From Mycolicibacterium sp. CBMA 234 (lineage in GTDB: Bacteria; Actinomycetota; Actinomycetes; Mycobacteriales; Mycobacteriaceae), in assembly GCF_009729415.1 (NCBI RefSeq), contig NZ_MPKW01000025.1, positions 124,001-188,000 of the forward strand: a stretch of DNA of 64,000 nt, written 5' to 3'. The stretch's first letter is position 1. Each line of letters begins with the position of its first letter. Shown piece after piece: positions 8,794 to 16,737 of this stretch. Below the pieces are notes generated by a model. The model worked only from the letters and a program-made list of their open reading frames with translations, searched no databases and had not been told where the DNA came from. The translations under genes were made by a program, and so were the position numbers.

Positions 8794-9708
8794 TCAGTCG
8801 ATGGTGTTCGGCGCCTGATGCTCGGGCAGGACCGCGACGTCTTCGTTCTCTGCCACCAGGCAGGCGCGGCAGAAGTCGATGCCGAAGGGTGTGAGGTGGA
8901 TCGAACGGCGGACGACCTTGTGCGCGCGCACCGAGTGCATCGCCGCCAGCACATCCGGCTGCGCCTCAACTACCTGGTATTCGAGCGGGTCGCGCAGTTG
9001 CTCCTGGGAAAACCAGATCAGCCCCAGCCGGAAGAGATTATTGAGATACGCGGGGACCTGGTCCAGATAACGCAGCCCTGCGCGCGGGCCGATCATATTG
9101 AGGCCCGGAGCCACCAGCCTTGAGGACACCATGCCGATGGCGCCACCCGTGCGGACATCGACCGCTGGCTGCGGTCCGCCGCGCAGCAGCAACAGCAGGA
9201 TGCGAGCCTCGTCGGGCGCCATCTCCTCCAGGATGCGCGCATACGCCGGGTGGCTGCGTTCGGTGTTCCACACGTCGCGCGAGCGCATCAGCAGCGCCTG
9301 GCCCTGCGCGCGCAATGATTGCTCCATCTGGTGTTGGCGCTCTTCCGCCGCCTCCTGCCGGTGCACCACTTCCTGTGTCGTCACAGTCTTAGTGAGCGAG
9401 CCACTGACCTGGATGATGGCCTCCGACACCGAGACGCCATTGGAGACCGCCTTGGCCAGATCGCCGAAAACGGCGCCTGCTTGGGCCGCGCCCGCGATCA
9501 GCTCGCGTGCGGAGGCAACCGCGGATGCCGGGTCAGCGGCTATCTCGAGTGCACGACGGCCTGTTTGGAGCCCGGCAACCAGGGTCCACTCGGCAGTACG
9601 CACCCAGGCTGTCGTGGCCAAGCGGACCAAGCCGGGAAGTGCCTCGCCGACACCTGTGGGCATAGGGGAGCGATCCTGCGCCGGTGCCGGAGATTTGTCT
9701 GTACTCAT
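8794..9708 (-). CDS. Abi-alpha (DUF4393) domain protein
   Basis: 304-residue protein. The N-terminal half is alanine-rich helical sequence (VRTAEWTLVAGLQTGRRALE and following). The C-terminal half matches the DUF4393/Abi-alpha pattern: ILEEMAPDEARILLLLL, then a segment ending YLNNLFRLGLIWF, and a final RRSIHLTPFGIDFCRACL. The domain was named from abortive-infection proteins, but its mycobacterial members have no established function. I chose ATG at 9708 because it forms a 4-bp ATGA overlap with the stop of the upstream DUF445 gene. The coupling suggests the protein acts with that membrane protein, perhaps at the inner face of the membrane. Confidence 0.8.
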   Translation of the reverse strand: MSTDKSPAPAQDRSPMPTGVGEALPGLVRLATTAWVRTAEWTLVAGLQTGRRALEIAADPASAVASARELIAGAAQAGAVFGDLAKAVSNGVSVSEAIIQVSGSLTKTVTTQEVVHRQEAAEERQHQMEQSLRAQGQALLMRSRDVWNTERSHPAYARILEEMAPDEARILLLLLRGGPQPAVDVRTGGAIGMVSSRLVAPGLNMIGPRAGLRYLDQVPAYLNNLFRLGLIWFSQEQLRDPLEYQVVEAQPDVLAAMHSVRAHKVVRRSIHLTPFGIDFCRACLVAENEDVAVLPEHQAPNTID

Positions 9709-11105
9709 GCGGCACCAAGTCCCAAGAAGATCCCGTAGTGAAGGAAGCCACCTGCCGCGCCCATGATCGCGCCGTGAGCGTAGAGCATCCACTCATCTTC
9801 CTTGATGGCAGAGCGCAGCATCTCGACGAAGTCCGATGGCGGAAGTTCTTTGGTGCGTTGGGCGATCAAATTGCGGATCTTTCCTGACTGTGCCCGTGAG
9901 AACTCTTCGTCCCGGAAGGGTGTCAGTGTCCGGTCGACTGCCTCGGCGGCAAAGCCGGCCTTGATCGAGTCGTAAGCCTGGGCTCCGAGTGCTACTCGCG
10001 CGGCGCCCCGGATCGGCCCGGCGGCCCGGTCGATGGCTGGACCCAGAGCTGTGGCCATCATCTGGCGGGTGCGGTCGCCGCTCGGGCCGTCGATCAGGTA
10101 GTCGCCGATGCGTTCCAACGTGATGACATCGCCGGCGATGATCCCGGCATACACCTCGGCGGCCTGCTCTTGCCGCTGCAGGAACAAGCCCTGGAACTTG
10201 ATGCCGAAATAGCGGGTCGGCTCGGTCGGCTCGAAGATGAGCCACATGCCGAGCGCGTTGGTTATCCAGCCGACGATCACGCCGAGCGCAGGCAGCATCC
10301 ACCACGTATGGAACCAGTGGTCGATGAACGCGACCGGAATGCCCAACAAGAAGCCGAAGATGAAGCCGAAGTTGACCATCAGGTTGAGCTCGCGCTGTCC
10401 GATGTCCTTGAAGACGCGGATGACGAGCTCGGGGTTCTTTCGGAAGTGCTCGATCACCATGATCTTGGGATCGAGCAACTGGTCGATGTGGATGCCGATT
10501 TCGGTGGTGATCGACTGCACCACTTCTGGCAATTGCGACTGGACCCGCGCCACGATCGCGCGTTTGCCGACAGTAGGTAGGTCGCGCCAGAACTGCGGGT
10601 CGTTGGCGACCATCACCTCATCGACGAGCTGCGGAATCTCGGCCCGGAAAAGCCTGACGATGTGCTCTGCGATCTCTTCCGGCTCGAGCTGCTGATAAAA
10701 CTCCGCGGGCGTACCGAGCTTGGCAATGGCCTTGTCCGACGCGATCGAGCCCATCTTGGCCGCGCGCGCCGGCACGATGCCCTGCCAGCCGACTCCGCCC
10801 TGCAGTACGCCGGGGATCTCCTGCAGTTTGTGCGGCGCCAGCCGTGCCAGCTCCGCCATGCCCGGGATTCTGAACCCGTGAAAGTTGACCGGGTAGAACA
10901 GCATGATCAGGCCGGTCCAGTTGATGAGCCAGCCGATCACTCCGGTGAACAACGGAATGCTCAGGAATGCGAACCACGCCATGGGGGTGTCGATCTGGCT
11001 CAACGTCCAGTCGCGATTGACCAACCAACTCCAGAATTCGTCGAGCGTAGTCCTCACCGCCTTTCGTCGAGCAGAGGTGATTTGCCGACGAGGATGGCTG
11101 GTCAC
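9705..11105 (-). CDS. DUF445 family membrane protein (copy 1)
   Basis: 466-residue inner-membrane protein of the DUF445 family, function unknown. A first hydrophobic segment lies near residues 43-70 (AWFAFLSIPLFTGVIGWLIN), a central pair near 235-290 (FGFIFGFLLGIPVAF and WWMLPALGVIVGWITNALGMW), and a last one at the extreme C-terminus (GAIMGAAGGFLHYGIFLGLG). The family repeat is visible twice: a membrane helix followed by YPVNFHGF..WQGIVPARAAKMG, and later FEPTEPTRYFGIKFQGLFLQRQ. A second copy lies at 37093-38337. Its stop overlaps the Abi-alpha gene start (ATGA). The start is the farthest upstream codon; a later start is possible because the first ~25 residues are basic and variable. Confidence 0.85.
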   Translation of the reverse strand: MTSHPRRQITSARRKAVRTTLDEFWSWLVNRDWTLSQIDTPMAWFAFLSIPLFTGVIGWLINWTGLIMLFYPVNFHGFRIPGMAELARLAPHKLQEIPGVLQGGVGWQGIVPARAAKMGSIASDKAIAKLGTPAEFYQQLEPEEIAEHIVRLFRAEIPQLVDEVMVANDPQFWRDLPTVGKRAIVARVQSQLPEVVQSITTEIGIHIDQLLDPKIMVIEHFRKNPELVIRVFKDIGQRELNLMVNFGFIFGFLLGIPVAFIDHWFHTWWMLPALGVIVGWITNALGMWLIFEPTEPTRYFGIKFQGLFLQRQEQAAEVYAGIIAGDVITLERIGDYLIDGPSGDRTRQMMATALGPAIDRAAGPIRGAARVALGAQAYDSIKAGFAAEAVDRTLTPFRDEEFSRAQSGKIRNLIAQRTKELPPSDFVEMLRSAIKEDEWMLYAHGAIMGAAGGFLHYGIFLGLGAA

Positions 11106-11162
11106 CTGTGCGAATGCACATTAGCGGTTGTAGCGATGCCAGACAGAGACTTGTGCGGCGCC

Positions 11163-11249
11163 GTTCCCAACCTGCGCGTACGCTTCGGCGAGATCGAGGC
11201 GCGCGACATCGCGGTCACCCCGGCGGGGCGCAAACTCTACGACGACCTC
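11163..11249 (+). pseudogene. Fragment resembling a DUF1338 (2-oxoadipate dioxygenase/decarboxylase) gene
   Basis: One reading frame encodes VPNLRVRFGEIEARDIAVT followed by PAGRKLYDDL. The pattern RFG-E-(I/V)-E-x-R-x-I-A-(L/V)-T-P-x-G-R-x-L-Y-D is typical of DUF1338 proteins such as the HglS/YdcJ group, which convert 2-oxoadipate to 2-hydroxyglutarate in lysine catabolism. The rest of that ~450-residue protein is absent on both sides, so this is a short relic. It lies directly before a second relic of lysine-pathway type. Family assignment is from motif memory only. Confidence 0.5.
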
Positions 11250-11271
11250 ATCGTGGGACCGAAGTATCGCC

Positions 11272-11432
11272 CGCACCGCGCGAACCATTTTGGGGGCCAA
11301 CGGGATCAGCGCCGAATATCCGGTGATGCGGCACGCATGCAACCTCGAATCGTATTGACTTATGAGGGCACCAGCGAGATGCATTTGCTGATAATCGGGC
11401 AGGCGCTGACCGGTCACGCAGCATTTGCGTGA
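11272..11432 (+). pseudogene. Frameshifted 3' end of a glutaryl-CoA dehydrogenase-like gene
   Basis: Frame one reads RTARTILGANGISAEYPV and then MRHACNLES from 11272 to about 11352; it then hits a stop, while another frame continues as VLTYEGTSEMHLLIIGQ and ALTGHAAFA to the stop at 11432. Joined by one missing base near 11352-11357, these give the characteristic C-terminus of glutaryl-CoA dehydrogenases (acyl-CoA dehydrogenase superfamily). The first ~330 codons are missing. It is therefore a relic, ending 30 bp before the E1 gene. A sequencing error could explain the frameshift but not the missing 5' part. Confidence 0.75.
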
Positions 11433-11462
11433 CCCATCGCTTGTGGGAAGGGAAGTTATCTG

Positions 11463-13646
11463 ATGTCCGACGCCGTTGACGATCACTTCATCACCGCGCT
11501 GCAAGCCTGCAGTCCGGTGGTGCCCGCACCCGGGCGCGACGACAACGCGCCGGTGCGGCCCGGGGCGTCGCTGACGGTCGCAGATGCGCTGCACATCTTT
11601 GACTCGCAGATCGGCAGCCGTCATCTGGATTTGGCAGCGCGTGCCTTGCGTGCGGACGGTCAGGGCTTCTACACCATCGGATCGGCCGGGCACGAAGCCA
11701 ACGCCACCGTGGCGGCGGCCCTGCGCCCGACGGATCCCGCACTGCTGCACTACCGTTCGGGCGGATTCTTCCTGCAGCGCGCCCGTCAGTGCGGCGGCGA
11801 GCGCGACGCGTTACGCGACGTGCTGCTGGGTATCGTGTCGGCCACCGAGGAGCCGATGTCCGGCGGCCGGCACAAGGTTTTTGGCCGCCACGACCTCAAC
11901 ATTGTTCCGCAGACCTCGACGATCGCCTCGCACTTGCCACGGGCGTTCGGCACGGCGTTCCTGCTTGGGCAAGCGTGCGCCGTGGGGAGCGGGCCGTGGC
12001 CACAGGACGCGGTTGTGGTGTGCAGTTTCGGCGACGCCTCGGCCAACCATTCGACCGCCGTCGGCGCTATCAATGCCGCGCTGAACGCGACGTACCGCGG
12101 CCTGGATGTGCCGCTATTGCTGGTGTGTGAGGACAACGGCATTGGCATCAGCACCAAGACCCCGCAGGGGTGGATCGCGAACGTCTACGCGCACCAGCCG
12201 GGCCTGACGTACTTCGCCGCCAACGGTGCCGATGTCGCGGAAACCTTCGCCGCGGCGTCCGCGGCCGCGTCCTATGTCCGGAATTACCGGCGCCCCGCGT
12301 TCCTGCATCTGAGCACCGTGCGGTTGATGGGTCATGCCGGCTCGGATTACGAGCCCGGCTATCGCAGCCCGCGCGAGATCTCCGAGGACTACGGCCGCGA
12401 CCCGCTGCTGGGCACCGCGCGCCTGCTTGTGGAACAGGGGCATCGCAGTGCCGGTGAGTTGCTCGAAATATATGAGCGCAAGCGTGCCACCGTGATGCGA
12501 CTGGCCGCCGAAGTGTGCCAGCTGCCGCAGCTGGATTCACCGGCGGCGGTCATGGAACCGCTCAGGCGCACGTTGCGTGCGTCCGTGCGGGCCTCGCGTA
12601 CGGTGCGCTGCGAGCCGACTGAGGCCAAAATGACGCTGGCGCAGTCGATTAACGCGGCATTGCAGGACATTCTCCGTGAGTATCCACAGGCGCTGGTGTT
12701 CGGCGAGGACGTAGCCCGCAAGGGCGGCGTCTACGGACTGACCCGCGGCCTGCAGAAGAATTTCGGCGGCGCCCGTGTCTTCGACACCATCCTCGACGAG
12801 CAGACGATCCTTGGTCTGGCACTCGGTGCCGGGCTCAACGGCCTGCTGGCCATCCCGGAGATTCAGTACCTGGCCTATGTGCACAACGCGCTGGACCAAA
12901 TCCGTGGGGAAGCCGCGACGTTGCAGTTCTTTTCCAACGGCCAGTACCGCAACCCCGCGGTGATCCGCATCGCGGGCTACGGCTTCCAGAAGGGGTTCGG
13001 CGGACACTTCCACAATGACGAATCGGTGGCCGCGCTGCTGGACATTCCGGGCATCATTGTGGCCTCGCCCTCGCACCCCGACGACGCGGCAATCATGTTG
13101 CGGGCCTGTGCCCGTGCCGCCGTGGAGGCTGGTGCGGTGTGCGTCTACCTGGAACCCATCGCGCTGTACCACACTCGCGATCTGCACCGCGAGGGCGACG
13201 GCGGGTGGCTGACGGGCTCTCACGAGGTGCTGGACGCCACCATCGGTACCGCCCGCACCTACGGCGATGGTGAGCATCTGAGCGTCGTGACGTTCGGCAA
13301 CGGCGTCCCGATGAGCCTGCGTGTCGCCGAGTCGCTGCGTCGCACGCACGGGATCCACTGTCGTGTCACCGATTTGCGGTGGCTGTCGCCGCTGCCGATC
13401 AAGGACGTCCTGCGTGACGCGGTCGCCACCGGGCATGTGCTGATCGTCGATGAGACCCGGCGCAGCGGGGGAGTCGGCCAGCAGGTTCTCGCGGAGCTCA
13501 TCGACAACGGCTATCGCGGCGCCCTGGCCCGCGTATGCAGCTATGACAGCTTCATCCCGCTCGGGGACGCCGCCCTGCAGGTCTTGGTCAGCGAAGAGGC
13601 CATCGAACATGCGGCCATATCCCTCGTCGGCAGCACTCGCGGGTAA
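11463..13646 (+). CDS. Fused alpha/beta E1 component of a 2-oxoacid dehydrogenase
   Basis: 727-residue thiamine-diphosphate enzyme in which the E1 alpha and E1 beta subunits are one chain. The alpha half (about 1-385) has the ThDP motif starting GDASANHST at 190 and ending EDNGIGIS at 223-230. The beta half starts near TEAKMTLAQSINAAL (~390) and includes FGEDVARKGGVYGLT, a DEQTILGLALGAGL segment and the C-terminal GGVGQQVLAELI. It would decarboxylate a 2-oxoacid (branched-chain, or 2-oxoadipate) and pass the acyl group to a lipoyl E2, which is not encoded here. A purine-rich ribosome site GGGAAGGGAAG precedes the ATG. The lysine-pathway relics just upstream make 2-oxoadipate a reasonable guess (inference). 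Confidence 0.85.
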   Translation: MSDAVDDHFITALQACSPVVPAPGRDDNAPVRPGASLTVADALHIFDSQIGSRHLDLAARALRADGQGFYTIGSAGHEANATVAAALRPTDPALLHYRSGGFFLQRARQCGGERDALRDVLLGIVSATEEPMSGGRHKVFGRHDLNIVPQTSTIASHLPRAFGTAFLLGQACAVGSGPWPQDAVVVCSFGDASANHSTAVGAINAALNATYRGLDVPLLLVCEDNGIGISTKTPQGWIANVYAHQPGLTYFAANGADVAETFAAASAAASYVRNYRRPAFLHLSTVRLMGHAGSDYEPGYRSPREISEDYGRDPLLGTARLLVEQGHRSAGELLEIYERKRATVMRLAAEVCQLPQLDSPAAVMEPLRRTLRASVRASRTVRCEPTEAKMTLAQSINAALQDILREYPQALVFGEDVARKGGVYGLTRGLQKNFGGARVFDTILDEQTILGLALGAGLNGLLAIPEIQYLAYVHNALDQIRGEAATLQFFSNGQYRNPAVIRIAGYGFQKGFGGHFHNDESVAALLDIPGIIVASPSHPDDAAIMLRACARAAVEAGAVCVYLEPIALYHTRDLHREGDGGWLTGSHEVLDATIGTARTYGDGEHLSVVTFGNGVPMSLRVAESLRRTHGIHCRVTDLRWLSPLPIKDVLRDAVATGHVLIVDETRRSGGVGQQVLAELIDNGYRGALARVCSYDSFIPLGDAALQVLVSEEAIEHAAISLVGSTRG

Positions 13647-13815
13647 CCACCTCGCAAAGTACTGAGTTGTTGAACCCAGCGGGATCTCTGCGCGGGCAGC
13701 TATCTTGCGTGCGTGAACTCCGTCGATCCCTGCTCAGCGATCAGTTCAGCTGCGGCCACCACAATCTGGCGGCGGCGCTTCTCGGGATCAGGTGAAGACG
13801 CGTCGAGGCATTGTC
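13647..13815 (-). pseudogene. Broken TetR-family regulator (N-terminal DNA-binding part only)
   Basis: On the minus strand, SSPDPEKRRRQIVVAAAELI then AEQGSTEFTH reads as a standard TetR N-terminus. Just before 13709 the frame breaks: adding one base restores HRKIAARAEIPLGSTTQYFA, a classic TetR recognition helix, but the frame then runs straight into the 3' end of the E1 gene. The ligand-binding domain is missing. It is therefore a frameshifted and truncated relic. A palindrome about 40 bp upstream (13857-13872) may be its former operator. Confidence 0.75.
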
Positions 13816-13856
13816 TTCTTCGGTGCAGCCACGCAGCTCCCCACCATTTCTGTCTA

Positions 13857-13872
13857 ATGTACTGACGTACAT
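13857..13872. promoter_or_regulatory. Palindrome, possible orphan TetR operator
   Basis: ATGTAC-TGAC-GTACAT: two perfect 6-bp arms around a 4-bp spacer, placed upstream of the broken TetR gene. The size and position fit an autoregulatory operator whose regulator has decayed. Confidence 0.4.
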
Positions 13873-14101
13873 CAACCACGATATTCGCCTTGCCTGCATC
13901 GAGCCCTTCGACCACGCAGCGCGCGCCGTCATGGTGCTACTGCACAGCGAGCGATAGACATGATCAAGACGCCGATACCGGGGTGTCAGGCGGCATCGCT
14001 TGCCCGGGTTCGGCCGTACTTGAAGAAGAAAGACCGCCAGGCCTGTGGCGGCGCCCGTCCCGAAGTCTGGCTGCGCCTTTGAGAACCTGCAGTCGCCGGG
14101 G
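13873..14101. other. Intergenic remnant region
   Basis: About 230 bp between the palindrome and the Apa-like gene. A short plus-strand frame (FDHAARAVMVLLHSER, ending near 13958) may be a further relic, but I cannot assign it. Nothing else is supportable. Confidence 0.3.
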
Positions 14102-14761
14102 TCAGTACGGCCGTATCGACTCTGCCAGGGCCTGGGCGATATTTTTGTCGATAGGGGATGATGCGGAGCCGAGCCAGACGGCGAAGTAACGATTGATGCC
14201 AATTCCCACCACACTTGCCCACATTTGTCCGACATCCTTGCCGGGATCGTCGTAGGTGGTCTCGAAGTAGGTGGAGGCGGCGGGCAAGCCGTTGGACTGA
14301 AACACTCTGTCCTCCCCGTTGATTCGAGTACCTGTGTAGGGCCTCAGGAAATTGCTCAGGTCCGACGACAAGCGGATGACCGCCTTCGTGTTGTTGGGGT
14401 ACCCGGAGGCGAAAAGCTTCAGATCGACCGGACCCAGCAGGATCACCCCGTTGGGGGCTGCCGCGTTGGTGTACAGATCGGAACCATACGTGAGCTTGGC
14501 CGAGTTGTTCCGGATCCATCCGGGGGGCGGCACGAAACTGAAACCCGCCGTGTTGTTGTAAACCCTGCCGGCGTTTGGGATTTGGGGAGCTTGGTCCGCC
14601 GGTTGAGGCTCATCGGTGGTCACCAATGCAATGGGTACCGACCAGGTCTGCGTGTCTACCGCTGCCGGTTCTGCGCCGATAAGCACGGCGACGCCCAGTA
14701 GTGCTACCGCTGCTGTGAACATTGCGGTGCTGGGCGCCCGCCAGGCCATCACAATCCCCAC
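14102..14761 (-). CDS. Apa-like secreted protein (APA/fibronectin-binding family)
   Basis: 219-residue exported protein related to the mycobacterial alanine/proline-rich antigen Apa (MPT32). A hydrophobic leader spans about residues 10-30 (TAMFTAAVALLGVAVLIGA). The mature core follows the Apa order: GFSFVPPPGWIRNNSAKLTYGS, PNGVILLGPVDLKLF, a GTRINGEDRVF segment, a Tyr-Phe-Glu strand, and the ending DKNIAQALAESIRPY. The long Pro/Ala/Thr-rich regions that carry mannose in Apa are almost absent here, leaving mainly the folded core. It stands alone, convergent with the E1/TetR relic region. A start at the second Met (residue 5) is equally possible. Likely cell-envelope or secreted; adhesin function should not be assumed. 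Confidence 0.8.
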   Translation of the reverse strand: MGIVMAWRAPSTAMFTAAVALLGVAVLIGAEPAAVDTQTWSVPIALVTTDEPQPADQAPQIPNAGRVYNNTAGFSFVPPPGWIRNNSAKLTYGSDLYTNAAAPNGVILLGPVDLKLFASGYPNNTKAVIRLSSDLSNFLRPYTGTRINGEDRVFQSNGLPAASTYFETTYDDPGKDVGQMWASVVGIGINRYFAVWLGSASSPIDKNIAQALAESIRPY

Positions 14762-14829
14762 CGAGAGCCCAACAGGCCCTTTTTCGTCAACGCCACACCA
14801 TCACTCCACATCACGAGGAAGGCCCGAGG

Positions 14830-16479
14830 CTAGTGCGCGCTGGCCGATGGCAGCATCGACAAGGTGACCGTCGAGCCGGGCAGTATCTCGTAGTCCACGT
14901 CGACCATGCGCGTTGCGGTACCGAGCGGGTCGTCGGTACCCAGATTGCGGGCGAAACGCGGGAACGATCCGCCGGATACCTGCACGCGCAGCTGGTGTCT
15001 CGGCTTGAACCGGTACGCCGTGGGCCAGCACTGCACGGTCACCAAGCGCGCGCCCTCCTCATCGACAGGGAAGGCGCCTGTGGTGATCCGCTGGATACCA
15101 TCGCACACGTTCGTCGAGACGCCGTCTTCGTCGACGTCGCACAGGCGGACGAATACGTCAGCGTGCTCGCTGCTTGTGCGGAGCCGGATCTGAGCCGACA
15201 CCGGTCCGATCACCTCAAGCGGCTGACACAGCGTCTTGCCGGTGTAGACGGCGACGTCGGCACGCGACTCTCGGGACTTCTGGTCCTTGCTGCCGGCGGT
15301 CCTGGGGTCTAGCAGCGGGCCGCCAACGTCCGGGGTCGGGTCCGACGGGCGATACGTGAACCGGTCGACCGCTCCCGGGGCCGCCGGCTCACCGCCGAGG
15401 CCTCCGCCCGGCCAAAGGTTGAACACGTGATCGCCGACGCCGGGCGGCGGGTACTCGGGGTAATCCCGCCATTCGTCGGCGCCGAAGATATACAGTCGTA
15501 CTGGCAGTTCCCGTAACTTGCTGTGATCGCCCGTGGTGTGGGCCTCGAACCAGGTCAGTGCTTCGGTGACTGCGTGATCGAACTGGCTGAAGTCCACGTG
15601 CGTCCACGGCCCGACGGTCAGATATGGGTCGCGACCTGCCGCCCGCATTGAGGCGTAGTCGGCTAGCTGAGTAGGCAGCAGGATGTCTTGCCAGCCAGTG
15701 AAATGCAGCGTCGGTGCCACGATGTCACCGACGCGGTCGGCGCACGAGCGCTCCGACTTCCAGTACGGCATCGCCGGATCGCTATTGTCCAGCCATTGCT
15801 GGAAGTAAGGGACCCGGCAACCGGTGCCCACGATGTCAATCTCACGTAGCGGCAGGTGCTCCATTGCCTTGCGGGCGCGCTTGTCACCCACGATCTCCTT
15901 GAAATCCGCCAACAGCGGCGTGTGCCGCTCACTGGTGACCATGCGCGCGGTCCACGCCGCAACACCGGCGAGGGAGACCGTGTCGCCGCCGAGAAGGTCA
16001 CTGCCGATGTCGGAGCTGCCGATCATCGGGAACAGCGCGTCGATCCGATCGCCGGCCTCCACCGCCGCGGCGTACTGGACGAATCCCAGGTAGCTCGGAC
16101 CGAACATGACGATCTTGCCGTTGTGCCAGGGCTGCTTCTCGATCCAGTCCAGGGTGGCCAGCCCGTCATCCGTTTCGTTCCGGAACGGTTCGAGAACGCC
16201 CCCGGACCCATCGGTGCCCCGCGCTGCGGTGACCAGCACGTTGTATCCCCGCTCAGCGAAGGTTGAACTGATCAACCTGCTGACCAGGCCGGTGCGGGCG
16301 TACGGCGTGCGAACCAACAGCGTAGGTGCATTCGGGACGTCCCGCGGTTCGTGCAGATTCGCCAGCAACTGCACCCCGTCATACGCCAGGAACCGCAGGT
16401 CCTTCGTCACCTTCACATCGCGGGTCAACGCGGGCGATACCTTCAGCACTCGCTCGATGATCCGACCTTGCAGTGTCAT
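14830..16479 (-). CDS. CocE/NonD family alpha/beta hydrolase
   Basis: 549-residue serine hydrolase of the CocE/NonD (X-Pro dipeptidyl-peptidase-like) family. The N-terminal alpha/beta fold has the oxyanion-region motif RTPYARTG (~58-65), AARGTDGSGG (~85-94) and the nucleophile Ser129 in GPSYLG. The acid/His part includes HFTGWQDILLPTQ and GPWTHVDFSQFD. The C-terminal ~200 residues form the jelly-roll domain typical of the family (DVFVRLCDVDEDGVS, RITTGAF). It would hydrolyse an ester or amide; the substrate is unknown. It is divergent from the M24 peptidase gene with 258 bp between them. Cytoplasmic: no signal peptide is seen. Confidence 0.88.
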   Translation of the reverse strand: MTLQGRIIERVLKVSPALTRDVKVTKDLRFLAYDGVQLLANLHEPRDVPNAPTLLVRTPYARTGLVSRLISSTFAERGYNVLVTAARGTDGSGGVLEPFRNETDDGLATLDWIEKQPWHNGKIVMFGPSYLGFVQYAAAVEAGDRIDALFPMIGSSDIGSDLLGGDTVSLAGVAAWTARMVTSERHTPLLADFKEIVGDKRARKAMEHLPLREIDIVGTGCRVPYFQQWLDNSDPAMPYWKSERSCADRVGDIVAPTLHFTGWQDILLPTQLADYASMRAAGRDPYLTVGPWTHVDFSQFDHAVTEALTWFEAHTTGDHSKLRELPVRLYIFGADEWRDYPEYPPPGVGDHVFNLWPGGGLGGEPAAPGAVDRFTYRPSDPTPDVGGPLLDPRTAGSKDQKSRESRADVAVYTGKTLCQPLEVIGPVSAQIRLRTSSEHADVFVRLCDVDEDGVSTNVCDGIQRITTGAFPVDEEGARLVTVQCWPTAYRFKPRHQLRVQVSGGSFPRFARNLGTDDPLGTATRMVDVDYEILPGSTVTLSMLPSASAH

Positions 16480-16503
16480 GTGTCGACGTTAGCATCTTGA
16501 GCC

Positions 16504-16515
16504 TCTATTAATAGA
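16504..16515. promoter_or_regulatory. 12-bp palindrome upstream of the CocE hydrolase gene
   Basis: TCTATTAATAGA is a perfect palindrome 25 bp upstream of the hydrolase start. The longer string GCCTCTATTAAT (16501-16512) recurs at 38580-38591 before another divergent gene pair, suggesting a shared operator. A second dyad, TGATT-atcag-AATCA, lies at 16644-16658 nearer the M24 gene. Confidence 0.4.
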
Positions 16516-16737
16516 AGTAGATTTTACTTACACTCGACTCTCGCCAAGCAGCGTCGAGTGCGAAGTTCCCGATGACCCCGGGCGGAAGTCATTGACGTGG
16601 GGTCTTGACTGGCGAAAGCCACTGCCTATAGTGGAATTGCATTTGATTATCAGAATCATATTCCTATCTGAGAACTCGTATATGACGACCTTGGGTGTGA
16701 CCTCGCCCGGCCACGATGGAACTGCAAAGGATGAGAC

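Noticed and set aside
8615..8818. Short plus-strand frame in the 8.4-8.8 kb gap
   Set aside because: Low-complexity composition, no ribosome site, and it overlaps the end of the Abi-alpha gene.
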